Counted from the first letter of the stretch, positions 37,551-51,171 are shown. The stretch is 64,000 nt of DNA from Straminergon stramineum (GCA_963920665.1 OY987267.1:25420001-25484000); one strand, 5' to 3'. Numbers and translations: made by a program. The notes: generated by a model not told the origin, from the sequence alone.

Positions 37551-37990
37551 GGTGGTTCGTTACTTAGTTTGTCGCCTCGCGGAGGTTTGTCACAACCTGC
37601 GGAACTCCCAGCGACGGGCGAAAGATGCGCGAGCGAGACGGAGGGGAAGCGAGCTTGCTGTCTGACTGGCTTATTATTGTATGGAAAAACGAACGAAGCC
37701 GATATGGCGGTACGATGGGCATCGGACGGTTGGAGTTGGGGTTCGGGACCCACGGTGGGGATGGGCAACTCCCGTGGTCATAGGCATGATGCTTTCTCCG
37801 CTTCATTCCTGCCGGCGAACTCTCGTGGTCACCAGCTCTGTTAGTTCTTCTGCTACAGCGAAGGCGGCGGCGGCGAGGACAGCTGGCGTTCATCACACTG
37901 GAGGACGGACAGAGTGCCACTTATTCATCCGCTTGGATGTTTTTCATCAGATTCTTCGCTATACTCTCCATCGTTCTATTAGCTTCACAC
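37551..37990 (-). promoter_or_regulatory. Probable 5' UTR and promoter of GSH1
   Basis: GC- and CpG-rich compared with the intergenic DNA, directly upstream of the GSH1 start codon. Open frames on both strands here are long only because stops are rare in GC-rich DNA. No TATA box position can be defended. Confidence 0.5.
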
Positions 37991-38005
37991 TAGCTAGTCT
38001 ATGAT

Positions 38006-38148
38006 TTAACCCTGTAAGGAAGCGGCCCCCATGACCAAGGTAGTCACCAAAATTCTCTAATTATTGGATCAATAGGTGCAGTATCTTTTTCTACAGTCAA
38101 TAGTCATCCATCGCACCGTTCTCGTCCGCAACGTCCTTACAAGGGTAA
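38006..38148 (+). mobile_element. TTAA family G, copy 2
   Basis: 143 bp, TTAACCCTGTAAGGAAGCGG at left and CGTCCTTACAAGGGTAA at right. The inverted ends share CCCT.GTAAGGA. It sits just upstream of the GSH1 promoter region. Confidence 0.8.
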
Positions 38149-40430
38149 TTTGAGTTTTATTTCAAATTTTACTAGCTATGCGATGTGTTATTCTATCCTT
38201 TTACAATTTTTTTTGAAGACAATGGCGAAAAACACTTATGCTCTTTGTTGTATTTCTCTATTGATATTATTTATTTATTGTTATTTGATTGTCTTTATTA
38301 GCATTGATTTTTTGAATGATATCTCACTTTGTTTTCATATGAACATTTCCTACTATCAATGTTAAAAGGATAGATGAAGATGTTTTTTCATCTTCTTGGC
38401 TTTGTTGTGGATTTATAAAAATGTTGTGGATTGAGTATCATAATTGAATTGCAAGTTGGCTTTACTTCTAAAGTTCTTTGACTATTTTTTATCAAAAATC
38501 ATTTAGAATGGGTTTTTCGATGGCAAAGGCTCACCAAAAATGACAAATGAAAATTTGTTGCATCTAATTGTTAGATCTTGTATTAGTGACTACTTCCTTA
38601 TATTGTAGTAAAAAATGGGAGGTTTTGACCACATAGATTGTGAGATTATATGGTTTAAAGTTGAAAAAAATGTTTTTTGGGGGCATCCAAATTCTAGGCA
38701 ACTTTGATTCAGGGAGGTTTTTGCACAAGTTAATTTCATTTTTTTGCTTGATTTTTGTGACAAAGTTGTTCATGTGTTCAAAAAAAAATTATAACATTTT
38801 AAATTGGCGAACATGTACCAAAAAATTTCAATAAGAAACTAGCTTCAAGAAAAGTCTCATTCAAAGCCATTTTTTCCACAATTTATGGCTTGCACGTACA
38901 ATAATTTATTCAAAATTTGAGCAATAGAGTTCTCTATTTTAGTTAGCTCTAGAGGAGAAAAAAATAAAAATAAAAATCGTCCAAAATATCAAACTTTGAC
39001 AAGCTTGATCAATTTGTATCCAAGCTAAAGTGAAGGGATAGTTGGGCATATTGGGCATGGCAAGGGAGGACATTGGATCAAGGTCAATGAAGCCCTATAC
39101 ATTAGAACTCATTGACACAATATCACTCTTTGATTTCAAAGATTTTAATACTTTCGCTCAATTTTGAAATTATTCCTTGTTGGCAATGAAATATAATTTT
39201 AAGATACTCTACATTAAATGTTGATGATATAGAAATGTTGTGAGATAATCTCCTATCACGTTTAGAGCCACGTTATCGAGTAGAGAGGCCTTACTTTGGA
39301 AAAACGCGAGGCTTCTAGCTGCAACTAAATGTGGCCCAAATAATGGAAGATCCCGTAGTCATATAAAATCACAAACATAATAATAAACCCCCAGATGATG
39401 CCATATGAACAAAAATACTATCACATCTCCATATACCCCTCAAAAGATGTTATGGAGTTTCAATATATGTCATATGTGATAAAAGGTAATAGAAAAAGTC
39501 ATATCCTCCATAAACTCCTCTTGGAGAAGTGTCTAATAGAAAAATGAGTGTTACAGACGCTCTACAACTCTAAATTAAGAGTGTGATATGTCCCTAAAAA
39601 GCTAACAAAAATTTCTACAACCTCTTCAAAATTCACTTAAAACTAAGCTATTGTCCAACATTTAATGGTCAGTCAAAGTTCATCCTTCCCAACTCAAAGG
39701 CAGCTCACCTACACTTCACTCCCAAGCACATAACTTACACATACTAACGGCAACCTTAATGAGTGATAGCTTTTTGGAAACACAAAAACAAGACACAAAA
39801 GCTCTCAAAATTTCATTGCAAAAATCTCTATGTACAAAGTACAATGTCTTCCCAAAATGATGGCATCTCCCAAGCAAACAAGGAGGAAGAAGAAAATGAC
39901 CCTCTACCTCATCCGCCACCTCAACATCCATACCATCCACCTAAGCTAGTGGATTTTGTCCACTAAGATGCCACATGGGCCATAATACACCCATGGTCCA
40001 CCTCCTATTTTCGATAAGTCTATCCACATCATCTACATGGACTTCTAATCCATTAAAAAAAATAAAGAAAGGTAAAACAAGTTTTATCTTTTGTTTTTAC
40101 AACTTCAAACAAACAAACAAAAATATTAAAACATCTTCAAATATAGAAATCAAAGAACTAAATGTTTATCAAATAGAGATAAAAAAAAAAGTTCAAGTGG
40201 AGTATGACCCCATTTGTTTCTTGAGACTTTAGAAAAAACCCTCCAATTTAACAAACAATTATGTATTTTCACATAATGAACGCATTTATAATGTGACAAC
40301 GTCCTTTGAAAAACATGTGACTGATGTGAGGATTAGAGAATATCTTTATACAAGTGGGGTAGTAAGAGTTAAAACAAACCATGTGGGATATTTAAATTAG
40401 AATTACTAAGAAATCAACTCCTATCAAAGT
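38149..40430. other. AT-rich, no gene seen
   Basis: No supported coding frame. A motif near 38.63 kb (GACCACATAGATTG) resembles blocks in family C and near 43.6 kb, so an eroded TTAA element may be present. Confidence 0.45.
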
Positions 40431-40925
40431 TAAGTGAAAAGTAGGAAGATCAGACGTCATTTGGGAATAGTAGAATAACTTATTTAAAAAAAATGGAACT
40501 AATAATTGTTAGGAAATCAAGCTAAATTTCATCTCAAATAAAAAATTTGGGACTCAGATTTTCCAATCAAAAGTTATGGACAAATTTTAGGAAGGGGTTG
40601 GAAGGGACATTTTCATTAACATTTTCAAACACCATCTTTGAATTTTGTTCATAACTTTTTTTTGGAGGCTCAAAATCACAAATGGGTTTTGGAAATGAAA
40701 CTTATCTTGATTCCCCAACTTTTTATAGTTCAAAGTTTTTTGAAATAAATTATTCTACTATGCCAAAATGAAGTCTGAAATTCTACTTTGAACATAATTC
40801 CTATGTTTTGACAATGAGATGTCAAGGTCTCATCTTCAAATTGTCCTATACCTATTGAGAATTCATGATGAGCAATGGATTTGATTATAAAAACAACCTC
40901 TCCACTCTTCATCTTTACACATGTC
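40430..40925. mobile_element. Foldback family N, copy 2
   Basis: The two halves are inverted versions of each other. The centre reads TTGGAAGGGAC and both flanks carry the TAGTAGAATAA / TTATTCTACTA motif. The outer right part is the inverse of the outer left part of the copy at 41.68 kb. The element has no open frame of note. Confidence 0.6.
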
Positions 40926-41679
40926 AAACAAGTATTTGTTTACATTGACCATCAAATTTATGTGAGTGGTTGTTTGTCAAATGACATATTGGTTATTGAT
41001 TCAATTGGTCTTGTCAGTGGGTTCTTTTTTTTTTTTTTTCCTAGTTGGTAATTAGGAGTAACCTCTCTATTATGCCAAAGGAAGCTATGGGGAATCTACC
41101 TCCCTACTACCACCTCCTTCTATAATGGGTCAAATTTGTTAAATCAGAGAATGTTAGAGGAATACCCCATCTAAACATGGACAAGAGGTTGCCCAAGACC
41201 CTGCTCAAGCTCCTTTGGGCATTGCAAAGCAAATTTTCTTGTAGTGTTAATTAGCTTGCCCATCCTACCCCTCGTCTATGAAAAATGATATTTTTCCCCA
41301 TAATTCCTTATAGGCACATCTAATTGCAAAAAAATTTGTAAAACAGCAAGGTACTCCTCGTCTTCACATCCACAAAAAATTTCAAAAAATATAGTGAATT
41401 TTTCTGTTCATAGTGAGTTGCCCAAAATTGCCATGTTGCCCCAAAATGCATCTTGGGCCTTTAGAGGTTAAATTAATCATAAAAACAAAAAATTCAAATT
41501 CTTTTGTAATTTTGGGACCAAACATTGAATCTACAAATAAATATAAGGTTTGTTTAGTTGAAAGTTTGGTTAACAATCAATTCAGTCAAATACCAATTTG
41601 TCATTTGATCATCTCCTACCAAGAAAATTTTTGATGGCAAAATGAAAGAATTACTTTGTTGACAACATATAAGAATCAA
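40926..41679. other. No gene; one solitary TTAA-type end
   Basis: The sequence CTTGGGCCTTTAGAGGTTAA near 41.455-41.474 kb resembles the right end of family D. No matching left end was found. Confidence 0.45.
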
Positions 41680-42185
41680 TATGTAGAGAGGTTGTTTTTA
41701 CTTTTTACAATGAAATCCATTGTCCATCATGAATCCTCAAAGGATATAGGATAATTTAAAGATGAGACAAATTGACCACTCACTATCAAAAAGTACAAAT
41801 TGTATTCAAGGTAGAATTTCATACCTCATTTTGGCATGCTAAATTATTTTTTTTCCAAAAAACTTTGAACTAATAAAAAGTTCGAAATTCAAGCTAATAT
41901 TCATCTCCAAAATTCCGTTTAAGATTTCAACCTCCAATTAGAAGGTATGGACAAAAGTCATAGAAGATATTTGAAAATGTCAAAAAAAATGTCCCTTCCA
42001 ACTCCTCCTTAACTTTGTCAATAACTTTTGATTGGAGGTTGAAAATCTCAAACGGATTTTTGGAGATGAAAGTTAGCTTGATTGTCTACATTAGATTAGT
42101 TCAAAGTTTAAAAAAAATCCTATTCTACTATGTCTAAATGAGGTCTATAATTCTACTTTGAACACAATTTTTTATTTTGTTTTGC
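41680..42185. mobile_element. Foldback family N, copy 3
   Basis: Inverted arms of about 190 nt share CTTTGAACTAAT, TTCATCTCCAAAA, TTTCAACCTCCAAT and their complements around a GTCCCTTCCAACTCCTCC centre. This copy shows the palindromic structure best. Confidence 0.65.
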
Positions 42186-42859
42186 ATGTCTATGACCGGT
42201 TGAGTTTCTACATGGGTTGTTTTACCCCTAACCACCCCACTTGCATGAACATATTGTCTTCTCATCTCTCTACACATAACAAGTGGCTTTTGAGTCTTTG
42301 TCGGAGAGTCAAACTTAAGATGAGTAGCTTTAGTAGGGTAGAAAATCTATATTAAATAACCGATAAGAGGAGTAATTAAATGGATCTGAGAATACCATCT
42401 ATATGTGGGATGGAAACATTGTAGGTTAGTGGCCAAATATTATTTATTAATTTTTTGACTTGAAAGCCAAATTCTTTAAAATCACATTTTAAAATGACGA
42501 ATCATATTTGTGGACTTCAATTAAATATTCTGCACCAAAGAGAGCCAAACCTACCTATCCAAGTATAGGAATAAATATCAAATCATACACTTTACTAATA
42601 AACATTGATGGATACAATTCAATGTAAGCATTCTATCTATACAAATTTCCAATATAATAATATATGTATTTTATCATTTATATAGAGAATCATTTGTGAT
42701 GTTTGAAATAAAATCTTGGTGTACAAAATGTTTTATAAAGCATCAGTCTCTTCTTAAAGAAATATTCAATTTTCCTTATATAACTATTAATATTCCCTCA
42801 TTTCTTTAACCTTATTTCATCATTTGCACTTCTATCCCTTAAAATTGTGCTTCTATTCC
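42186..42859. other. AT-rich, no gene seen
   Basis: Nothing supported. Confidence 0.5.
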
Positions 42860-43438
42860 TTAACCCCTCAACATCTAGATTCATCTCCAAAATTGACAAT
42901 TTGATAAAATCACTATAAAGTGCAATTTGGAAGAATATTTTGGAATTGATATACAAATAATAGTTATAGATTTTGATTTGTAGATTCCATCTATACGGTT
43001 AGATTCATCAATGTTATCACCAATCATTTTTATAAATTTTGAAAGAGAAATTCCAAAATTCCTTCAAAATTCAATTATAAGCAAAATATTATCATTTTTT
43101 GAGTAAAATTTGTCGGAATGGATTTGAAATGAGGTTCTCTTCATATCAATGGTAATTTTTCAAAATTTTTGTATTCTTCAAATCTATGACCTCATTTTGG
43201 CAAATCTAGTTTTGAATTAAAGTCAATGCAATTTGACCACTTAACATACTTGCACATATGTAATTTTAGAAAAATATTTACTCTAGTAACACCAAATCCA
43301 ACCCTTAGACATGACATCAACTTGATAATGCATCTCCACAAATTAGAATAACTTTCATCCAAGTAGTTAGGAGGATGAAACTTGAGTTTCACTCTGTTCA
43401 TTGTCTAGAAAATGGACGATAGAGCACTTAGGGGTTAA
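42860..43438 (-). mobile_element. TTAA family A copy
   Basis: 579 bp in reverse orientation with intact TTAA at both ends (TTAACCCCTCAACATC, AGCACTTAGGGGTTAA). It is colinear with the 23.24 kb copy after inversion. Confidence 0.85.
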
Positions 43439-43886
43439 CTCCCATAGGACCAAGGCCATTTCTTTGTCAAAACTACTCAAAATTGCCATTTCTAGTGCAT
43501 TCACCTAGGAAAACAAAACAAAAAATGTTTTTAGAATCTAACCAAAGGATCTTGTACTCTACTTGTTTGAAGATCATGTGGTAAAAAATTCATGAAGTTT
43601 GACCATATACATTGGAAGATATTAGCATTCAAAGTTGGAAAATAATTTTTTTTTATTTGTGGCCTGCAATTTCAGATGGCTTTAACTATCATTTGTTGAA
43701 TTTTTGCATTGCTGACTTTGAATTTAAAAATATTTGTGTTGAAGAATTGAGTAGAAGAATACTTGCAAACTTTTGCATTTCAAATTGTATGCACATTTCA
43801 TAGTGCTTTTAGAAGTGAATTTATTCCTTTGAGGCAAAGGAATTTTAAAAACCTAAGCATAATCAAAGTTTAGAATTGTATAGAAC

Positions 43887-44965
43887 TTAACCTCTAAAGT
43901 CACATTCTCCCCCCGGAGACAAATGAAAGTTTGGGCAAGTTCCTATACAACAATGCTGGTATGTGAACATGGAAATGCAAGTATATGAGCCTTGAGTATA
44001 TACATAAATAGATATCCTACAATCATTAAATTAGGTGTTTATAACATTAACACCTATAATATGGGTACCCTATAATCATGAAAAGTTTTATTAATATAGA
44101 CACTTACAACATAGGTGTATATTTTCCTAGGTTTATATGCTCATAAACCAACCTCACATAATAGTAACCCTCAATTATTATGATCTCAATTTTTGACTAG
44201 ATTTTTTGAAACTGTTTGTTAAGATAGGAAAACACATTAGCTTTCTAGGAATATAATTTTTATTTCAATTGGTGCCTTAGTGCCTAGGAGCAAAAGTCAT
44301 ACCATTCTAAGCCTAAATTTTAGATTTTTGGGTAGGAAAAAATAAATTTGAAATAATTTTTTTTTAAATTGTTTCTCATAGATTGTATTTTTTTCTAAAT
44401 AGAAAGATTTGATTCATTCCATTTGGATTAGTGATGTCAAAGTTATAGAGGTTTTGTGGGCAATCATAGAAGCTTCTTGAGAAAATAATATATTTGATTT
44501 TTTTAAACTGGATTTATACAATTTAAAGAAATAAAGTTCTAGACTGTCTAGTATACTTGCTAGCACAATCTCATTGTTGGGATTAGTATATTTCAATTCC
44601 ATCTTCGAGTAATTAATGATTTCAAATTTTTATTCTATCTTATACCTACTTCTATTTAATAATTGGAAAAAAAATGAAAATCAGGTGTAGGCTTTATGAA
44701 TTTTTTTCCTAAACTTTCAACTCAATTATTCAACACAAAAATGAAAATTGAAAATATTTTAGAGCTAAAATTTTGAGCTAAGAAGATTCAAAATTTTAGA
44801 ATCTAGTCACATAATGTGCAAAATAACTTGTTTCTTTTACTTTAAACACAAATATCTTGCAATCTACATAGAAAAAAAATTAAAATATTTTTTTCTCTTT
44901 ACAATAAAAATGTCAATTTTGAGAAGTTTTTGATTAAAAAAAAGCCTTGGAACTTTAGGGGTTAA
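43887..44965. mobile_element. TTAA element, family F
   Basis: Starts TTAACCTCTAAAGTCAC and ends GGAACTTTAGGGGTTAA, giving inverted ends TTAACC.CTAAAGT over about 1.08 kb. It is a single copy in the window, so the pairing of these two ends is less secure than for the other families. No transposase frame. Confidence 0.55.
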
Positions 44966-46599
44966 CTAATTCTCTAATGGATATGCTACAAATGAATAGT
45001 GGAATCTAAAAAAATTACTTACATTAAGAGCCCTAGTACATTTCTAACAATACAAATACATATACCCCATAATTCCTCTAGAATAAAACTATTTAAAATT
45101 AAACACATCAACTCCATTTTAAATTTTACTTTTTAAATCTATATTTTTCAAATCTTTGAGAATTTTAGTTCATTTTGCAATGTAAGTTGCTTTTGATGAA
45201 ATTGCAATAGTTACAATCATTGTTGGCAAAGTACAACATTGCTACTGTTTGTCATTGTAATTTTTGGTTAAGTGTGGACAAAAAATAAATTGAATGATAG
45301 AGATTTTTGCAATTGAAATAAATTTTCACATATTTGAGTTTAAAGATCATGTTTATTACAATTTAGACCAAGGATTTCTACAAAAAAATTAGTGAACATC
45401 AAGTCACAAAAGTGGTATTGAAGGCTGAAGTCACAAAAGAAAAAGAAAATGTAGAATCTCATTTTTTGTACAGTTAGGAAAGAAAATAGTGAATTCAAAT
45501 TCTAGTGGATGTTACAATTTACAATTTTAGCTAGAAGGCTCTATTAATTGTTTGTATCCAAATCTTATATGACTTCTATTTCAAGCTCCTACTTTTGATT
45601 TTATAATCGACTTTCAAAATTTTTCCCTATGACATACATCACTAGGTTCACTATCTACAATACAATATTTTTCCCTGAATAATTTCACATAAAAATCTAG
45701 GGAAATTCATGTACACAACTCCCCCCCCTAATGTATTTGTAAATGATATTGTAAGGGGAATAAGGAGATATTTGAGTTCATCCTTTAACATGTGCTAGAG
45801 ATTCACCACAACTATACATTACAATGACATACCGAAACCGTTAATTGCTTGGTATGGATAAATGGAGTAAAGCAATGCTATAGCTAGTCCACTAATTTCA
45901 TTTTCTCAAGCCTATATGTGCAACCATTCAAAGAGACTAAGACAAATTTAAAAAATAAAAATGAAATAATCCACATTATTGTGGGTGCAAATTTGATCAA
46001 TACTTCGAGGATTTGTATGTGAGATTTTGAGGATGACTAAATGTTATACAATTCATAATTGAATATATGTAGTTTTTATAATGTATGATTGATAGTCAAT
46101 GAGGTTTGGGATTTAATCATATTCAAGAGAATTGCAATAAACTAAAGTGAAGTTCAAAATTATATTTGAATATAATATGCAACAATTAAAAGAGGTCAAA
46201 TTTGAATTGATAAGTTTTCTTAAATGGTGTTGGCTTATTAGCACCATTTAAGAACAATGAACATCTATCTTTAAACTGAGTTTATTTAAAGGGTCTAGTT
46301 GTGGATAAAGAGTTTTTTTTCAACCTTGATGCATAGAAATTAGAAATATGAATCAAAAGAATTTTCATCTTCTTCATCACACATTGTTTGTACTCAAAAC
46401 ACAAGAATCATGCACTCAGTCTTCACCCTAGATGGGCTTGAAAATCCTTTGTGGCAGTATAGTATATTGTGAATTTGGTGGTATTTGATTAGAAAAACAT
46501 TGACCAAATACTTTTAATTACAAAGTAAATTAATGATCATGATATTATGCAAATAAAAATGCATCATAAATCATATCTTAAACCACAATTGAAGAGTAA
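44966..46599. other. AT-rich, no gene seen
   Basis: No coding frame or repeat boundary recognised. Confidence 0.5.
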
Positions 46600-47609
46600 T
46601 AAAGCTAAATACGGGTTGTATAGAGGGTTAATCAATCTGCTGCCCTATCTGCAAGGCGCAATGGCTTTACACCGAGTTGCTAGTGCTGATTGGTTCAGCT
46701 GCATTTTCCTTGAATACATCGAAATCCAATGCAATTCATACAAGGCAACCAAAATAAACTTGAACCTAATCTCAGTGTCCCCAATTTGAATCATCAGCCA
46801 AACATTCTCAAACATCCATAAAATCCCGCTCTAAATTGAACCATCTTCAAGCACTTGGTGTGCTGCAATCGTCACACATTTTCAATTCTCTGCTCATTGT
46901 GAGAGATGAGCTCCGCATTCAAAAGAGCTGCTCCTAAAACTCTTTGATACGAATCGAAGACCGGTGTCAGGAACCCCTAAATCAGTTGCCAACCACCATA
47001 GTTCTCATCGGCTTAGCAAAACAAGACCACTTTCTCTTCCAGAAAGCAAAGAACTTGGAGAATGACTTCAATACAACAGCTGCTTGAAATTCGCCATTGA
47101 TAATTTCACTTGACATATGCCATGATGCTCCTAAGACTAAAGTTCTTTACACTACGACAAAACCAGCAAGGGCTCCGCGATTTTTGACAAGGACTCTACA
47201 AGAGAATTCAGCCACGACATCGAAACAAATTCTGAGCTACAAGTCACAGAAAAGAAAATGATCTTCTTGCCTTTTCCTTAGTCTGGAAGCAGCCGGACAT
47301 GCCTTGCTCGCAAGGTCTGTGTTACAGTGCACGGGAAGCCAACCAATAAATGCAAGAACTCAGAATATTGGGTCATATCTCCTCTATAGGGGATATTCAC
47401 AAATTTATTTCCCAACTTACCGTCAGTGAGTGCAGGTGAATTGGTAAGGATATGACCCTCATCACTCAAAATCCACAGTTAGTATCTCTTTCCTGGTCAC
47501 CACTAATCCACTTCCTATCGGTGTCCTACCAAAATACCACGAAAATTACCTCTCAAAAGCATGATACACATGATCCTCATGTGCCTTCGCACCCAGATTT
47601 TCTACTCCT
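46600..47609 (-). other. GC-richer 3' flank of the ZNF830-like gene
   Basis: Composition rises here, before the stop codon of the ZNF830-like gene, suggesting 3' untranslated sequence or an eroded neighbouring exon. No open frame is convincing. Confidence 0.35.
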
Positions 47610-49625
47610 TCAAATTTCCTTTGCTCTCCAGTCAATGGCAGTGTCATCGTCGTCGTCCTCTTCAGAATCATCATCATCGTCAACACCCATAGCAGCTGGG
47701 AAAGCCACTACGCTCTCTGCTTTCACCTTTGCCACCCTCTCTTCTTTTGCCTTTCGTAGAATCTCAACTCTCTCCATGAGTGACCTAAAACAAAAGAGCA
47801 TATGAACTATCAGTAACAAGCTTGCACCTAAAACAAGAAAGGTATTCTTGAATGAGAAAGAAACTCTTGAATGAGACGAGATATTGCTACCAAAACAGGC
47901 CATGAAAACCAATTGAAAACCATCATGCTAAGTCCTATATACATTAATGCCACTTACATGACTTAAGCTACAATTGATTGCTTACAAATCTTGAGCTGTT
48001 TAGTAAATACGTAAGAGCCTTGTAGTTAGGAAACAAGTGATACCTTTGCTCTATCCCTTCAAGTTCTTCTCTAATATCTGCTGCTTCTTCCTGACAGAAC
48101 ATTGAGCTTTGAGTCAGAGAAAACTTGCGAGAGAGGTGTTAAAGCAATACTCCGGCGTCAAGGTAAACTACAGTGGAAGAAAAACGAATAAGAATTGAGT
48201 CCTTAGAGCAACAAACCTCATCTTCTTCTTGCTGAACGTCAGCTGCCACCAAGTCCACCTTGATGCTCTTTTGAAACTCTTTATACTCCTCCCTACAACA
48301 TATGAATTCGATGAGTAATTGACAAACAAATTGTGACTTGGTATTCATTACACAAGGCAACAATAGATACATATAGCAGCAATAAAATGCACATGCAAGA
48401 CATACAAAACCCCACTCATAGACAATCTCCTCAATAGATTTGGGAAGAAGATTCTCACTTGATGTCAACTTTGGGAGGTTCTAAGCCTCGTGCCCGGTGA
48501 TCCGCGTCAACATTGTCAAAGAAACCTTCAGGAACTTTCCCAGATGCAATCTCAGAAGGTGTTGAAGATTTTGCAGGCTGCACAACTCCATTTTGTGTAT
48601 TTCTGTCAACAGGTTCCTCAATAGCTGGAGCACTAGTGAATGTCTGCTGCTTGCTTGATTCTGCAGAACACGCAATGTAAATAGACATAATCAAAACAAA
48701 TCCCACTCCCGATCTCCCTGTCCCTTGCATCGCAGTGACAAACGAAATGTGCATGCAGCGTCATATAGATAATCCAAACGAGATACCAAGATCATCACGA
48801 GCGTTTAAGAAATATTCTTTCAATAAAATCAATCAATACTGATCAGAAATAGTTTTATTCAGGTTAAGGGACACCTACCATCTACGCGCACTCGTTTAGT
48901 ACTTGGAGCAGCAGAGGAGTCGAAAAAATCAGCGGGTAGTTTAGAGGTCGGCGCACTTGGTGTGTCAAAGAAGTCTGCTGGTAGTCCGGTGGAACTGGAT
49001 ACGGGAGCAGCTGGTGGACTGGCTTTGGGAGCAGCTGGCGGTCTGGTTGAGTTTATTTTGGGAACTGGAGGAGGTTTTCTAGCATTCACCTGAAATGCAC
49101 TTCAAGGAATTAGCGAACAAGGAGTTTCAGATTTCAAAATCGACTTCTGCAGAATAAAACCAAGGGGATCTTCACCAAAAAATTCGAGAGCAGAAACTCT
49201 TTGCAGGTAGATTCAATAGTCATAAGAGGCGAGTAAAGTTGCTACAACAGCATCACATACGTCCACAAGGAGCAAACTTCACCACATAAGAAAAGGAACA
49301 TCACAAAAAATCCGAACACCCAGATTGTCAACTATGCCCCTACAAAGTGGTCACGAAAGCCCCAGAAGGTAAATCCGAATCAGCTAGCATCATCCTAAAC
49401 CCTTCCAAATAAAATTACAAACTATGAAAGACATGAAAAAACTTCAACCCTCAATGTTCAACTTTCCCACTCCCTAATTTGATCCTTTCGGCTGCCGTCA
49501 CCAGCAATGAACACCCTAAACTGCCAATAAAGAAATCGAGAACTTACAATGCTTGCACGGGTTACAGCTGGGGCGGGCTTGGCAGACTTTGGAAATCGTC
49601 TCTTCACAGGTGGCGGTCCCGTCAT
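47610..49625 (-). CDS. ZNF830/CCDC16-family protein, N-terminus uncertain
   Basis: Six exons with GT-AG borders and matching phases (49548-49625, 48879-49089, 48459-48660, 48217-48292, 48044-48090, 47610-47784) give 262 aa. Family features: repeated LPADFFD and VPEGFFD motifs in Pro/Ser-rich linkers, the EEYKEFQKSIK segment, a charged coiled coil (EELEGIEQR, MERVEILRKAKEERV), an Asp/Glu run, and a C-terminal DWRAK end. Human ZNF830 and plant homologues share this order, are nuclear, and have been linked to genome stability and, in Arabidopsis (ARS1), to ABA and ROS responses. The family normally starts with one C2H2 zinc finger, about 70-100 residues before these repeats. I could not find it, so either upstream exons are missing from this model or the finger is lost. 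The ATG used follows no clear exon. Start is uncertain; the rest is firm. Confidence 0.85.
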
Positions 49626-49639
49626 TGCTTCTTGAAGCC

Positions 49640-50886
49640 CCCCAAAATTAAACTATCTCGCAGCTGGCCCCCGATTTCACAGCGGACACAGTTATACTGT
49701 ACGTGAAGGTCTGATTCGGCACCTGAGTGCCGAAAGACTTTAGTTTTCCTTCGCGAAGGGTTTCGTCAGGTGAAACTCCTCGTATTAGGGTTTTGGCATT
49801 CCGACGTTTTAAGAGCTCTTCCCACTTGGACTTAGTTAACACCTGCGGATTTAACCCTTAAACGACGGTCTGGAACAAATGTGGAAAGCCCTCGAGTTTC
49901 ACCATCTCGCTGTCTGATATGTTGGTCCTGACATTGCACCACTACGAGAACTTAACGACGAAATCCACAAACCTAACATTGAACGAGTAGAAACTGAAAT
50001 ATTTAAGAATAAAAAGAAAACAAGCACCTAGATGTGCGGTGCCATCGAGCAACAATCGAACCCAGAAAGTTACACAGCGAAATCTCAGATAACAAGATCC
50101 AATAACACAAGGGTCTGAACTGTGTATTACCACTGGCTGCCAGATTCTCAATAACTCCCAATTTATTGTCTGAACAGTCCAAGCCAATCACATTGGAAAA
50201 TGTGACCTGACTTGCTCATAGAACAAACGAAGAGGTACTACTTGATTCCTGCTCAAGGTTTCCGGGATGTCCTGTACAGAAGGAAATCCAACTTGGCGCA
50301 TTCAATCCAATTACTTCAATCAAAGTAGAGAATTCAGGCCTATGCATTGAGGACCTACGATTACTTCAGTTATGAACGGTTTAAAAATTTACACTTGAAA
50401 GAACAGAGAGTAGGGCAAAGAGAAATTTGGAAAGTGGTACTGATAAAGCGAAGATTAACCGTGGTAAAGATTAGACCACATTCCCAAGTAAGTGCAGCAA
50501 CTACTAAAGAATCAAAGCAATTCAGCATTCACAACCCGATGTGCCAAACAATTACTCCATCCTCATAAACCCTAGAGAAGCCGAAGAAGAAAACAGGAGG
50601 AGATAATCACACAACTGCTTCACAACTCGATAGATTCCAGTGATGAATCATGATGAACATTCCGAAAAATGCAAAGTCGACTCCTGAAAAGCAAAATTAC
50701 GATACAGTGTTCATCATCTGCATCCCATTTTCAAACCAAATTGAGCACCCACGAAATCGAAACGGAAAGAAAGAGACTGACAACGATGAGAGGCGGCGAG
50801 GGCTCAACAAAATGGGTGGCATGGCTGTCGACATCGTCGGGGTCGAACCGTGAAGGCGGAGGAAGATCCGCTGCAGGATCCGACAT
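49640..50886 (-). other. Unassigned exon-like pieces upstream of the ZNF830-like gene
   Basis: Several minus-strand stretches look coding. 50785-50886 opens with ATG and reads MSDPAADLPPPSRFDPDDVD onwards. 50212-50271, after a good TACAG acceptor, reads DIPETLSRNQVVPLRLF. 50.1-50.2 kb, after CAG, reads VTFSNVIGLDCSDNKLG. 49.69-49.85 kb, after CAG, reads KSKWEELLKRRNAKTLIRGV. They cannot be joined into one frame with confidence and I do not recognise the product. They may be 5' exons of the ZNF830-like gene or a separate gene. Confidence 0.3.
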
Positions 50887-51171
50887 GCCTGCCGTGGCGC
50901 CTCTTCACTATGGAGCACAAATTGAGTCGTCGACCAAGGAGAGAAAGCGGAAACAAACAAGAACGGTGCAACCGCGAGGCTCTGTCCCATTCATAACACT
51001 AACAAACTCATACATACCTGTAATCGAATAAAAATTGGAAGAAAATTTAATTTAAATTTTGGTTTGTTTATAATAAATAGTTTTATACTATGTTTCAAAT
51101 GTTACAATTAGTCCTCTAAATTATACATGATATATTTAATATATAGGGTAGCTGAACATATTCTTGCACAT

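Noticed and set aside
37063..38004. Cluster of 60-120 codon frames on both strands around the GSH1 start
   Set aside because: GC-rich DNA has few stops. Only the minus-strand frame 37201-37550 matches the family.
49650..49720. CVRC stretch as the missing C2H2 finger of the ZNF830-like gene
   Set aside because: It is out of frame with the downstream exon and lacks the Trp and both His residues of the finger.
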